38,746 nt of DNA. It comes from Pseudomonadales bacterium (lineage in GTDB: Bacteria > Pseudomonadota > Gammaproteobacteria > Pseudomonadales > Pseudohongiellaceae). Within the stretch, counting starts at the first letter, position 1. Each line of letters opens with the position of its first letter. Position numbers and translations under genes: made by a program. The stretch covers positions 1 through 38,746 of the forward strand of contig JALRBQ010000090.1 of the NCBI GenBank assembly GCA_023257655.1, given 5' to 3'. This document shows, piece after piece, positions 38,192-38,746 of the stretch. Below the pieces are notes generated by a model. It was not told the DNA's origin and ran no database searches. It worked only from the letters and a program-made list of their open reading frames with translations.

Positions 38192-38746
38192 TATTTGGTG
38201 AGAACCGTCATGGCCTCTTCCAGGCCTTTGACAGTCAGTGGAAACATCCTGCTATCGACCAGTTCGCGCACAATCTCAATAGAATAACTGTGCTCCCAAT
38301 ACTCCTTGGGCGTTGGATTGATCCACACCAGATGCTCATACACATCGGTCAGTCGCTGCATCCAGCTGGCGCCGGCCTCTTCATTATAATGCTCGATGCT
38401 GCCACCGATGTGGGTGATCTCGTAAGGTGCCATGGTGGCATCACCAACGAAGATAATCTTGTAGTCCTTGCTGTATTTGTTGATCAGATCGATTGTGGAG
38501 CTCGTCTCCGCATGCCGTCTGTGACTCTTTGTCCAGACCGACTCGTAGAGGAAGTTGTGAAAATAAAAGTATTTAAGGTGTTTGAACTCCGAGCGCGCCG
38601 CCGAGAATAGCTCTTCGCACACTTTCACGTGAGGATCCATTGAGCCGCCCACGTCGAAGAACAGCAATACCTTAACGGCATTGTGGCGTTCAGGCACCAT
38701 CTTGATATCCAACAAACCGGCATTGCGCGCCGTCGAGGAAATCGTA
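38191..38746 (-). CDS. VWA-domain (CoxE-like) protein, C-terminal part
   Basis: The frame is open at the window edge, so the N-terminal part is missing; about 184 codons are present. The metal-ion-dependent adhesion site motif is FFDVGGSMDPHVK (D-x-G-x-S), followed by LFSAARSEFKHLKYFYFHNF and IIFVGDATMAPYEITHIGGS. This resembles the CoxE-like VWA proteins that usually work with an upstream MoxR-type AAA+ ATPase, which would lie outside the window. The substrate is unknown. It touches the fadD start and may be cotranscribed with it. Confidence 0.8.
   Translation of the reverse strand, partial: TISSTARNAGLLDIKMVPERHNAVKVLLFFDVGGSMDPHVKVCEELFSAARSEFKHLKYFYFHNFLYESVWTKSHRRHAETSSTIDLINKYSKDYKIIFVGDATMAPYEITHIGGSIEHYNEEAGASWMQRLTDVYEHLVWINPTPKEYWEHSYSIEIVRELVDSRMFPLTVKGLEEAMTVLTK

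Overview
This window is a stretch of core chromosome from a gammaproteobacterium. The evidence is the gene order yceD-rpmF-plsX-fabD-fabG-acpP-fabF, a divergent gltA / sdhCDAB-sucAB-lpd-sucCD pair, a TtpC-type TonB energising operon, and DusA, HrpA and MlaA proteins close to gammaproteobacterial ones. Base composition is moderate, except for the first ~510 bases. Those are visibly GC-richer and carry part of a DUF3772/MscS-type protein typical of alphaproteobacteria. They join fabF in mid-gene at about 509-517, so the left end is probably an assembly chimera, or less likely a rearrangement breakpoint.

Layout. 1-517: foreign-looking MscS fragment. 511-4876 (minus): fatty acid and phospholipid initiation cluster yceD, rpmF, plsX, fabD, fabG, acpP, truncated fabF; fabH is absent from its usual place between plsX and fabD. 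4965-5906 (minus): rluC. 6016-7755 (plus): argS. 7800-9710 (minus): htpG with a good heat-shock promoter. 9831-14999 (minus): six-gene DUF3450 - TtpC-like - ExbB - ExbD - TonB - TPR operon. 15000-15420: non-coding, rich in stem-loops. 15421-26591 (minus): the TCA operon for succinate dehydrogenase, 2-oxoglutarate dehydrogenase with its own E3, and succinyl-CoA synthetase. 27064-28344 (plus): gltA. 28511-28586 (minus): tRNA-Ala(GGC). 28655-30139 (minus): gltX. 30311-31776 (plus): dusA and a TerB-like gene. 31789-38746 (minus): mlaA, hrpA, fadD and the end of a VWA-domain gene.

How the genes fit together. The TCA block encodes citrate synthase plus everything from 2-oxoglutarate to fumarate on one divergent pair of transcription units. 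The fab cluster makes acyl-ACP and acyl-phosphate for membrane lipid and ties it to ribosomal protein L32. The TonB operon converts proton motive force into outer-membrane transport, though no TonB-dependent receptor lies in the window. 

This is mostly ordinary housekeeping DNA, and I found no convincing new multi-gene system. The most interesting signals are regulatory: a sigma-32-type htpG promoter embedded in the upstream operon's terminator; a near-leaderless consensus promoter at yceD; three stem-loops after sucD, one of them a 45-base nested palindrome; a degenerate repeat between lpd and sucC; and an MlaA homologue without a lipobox.
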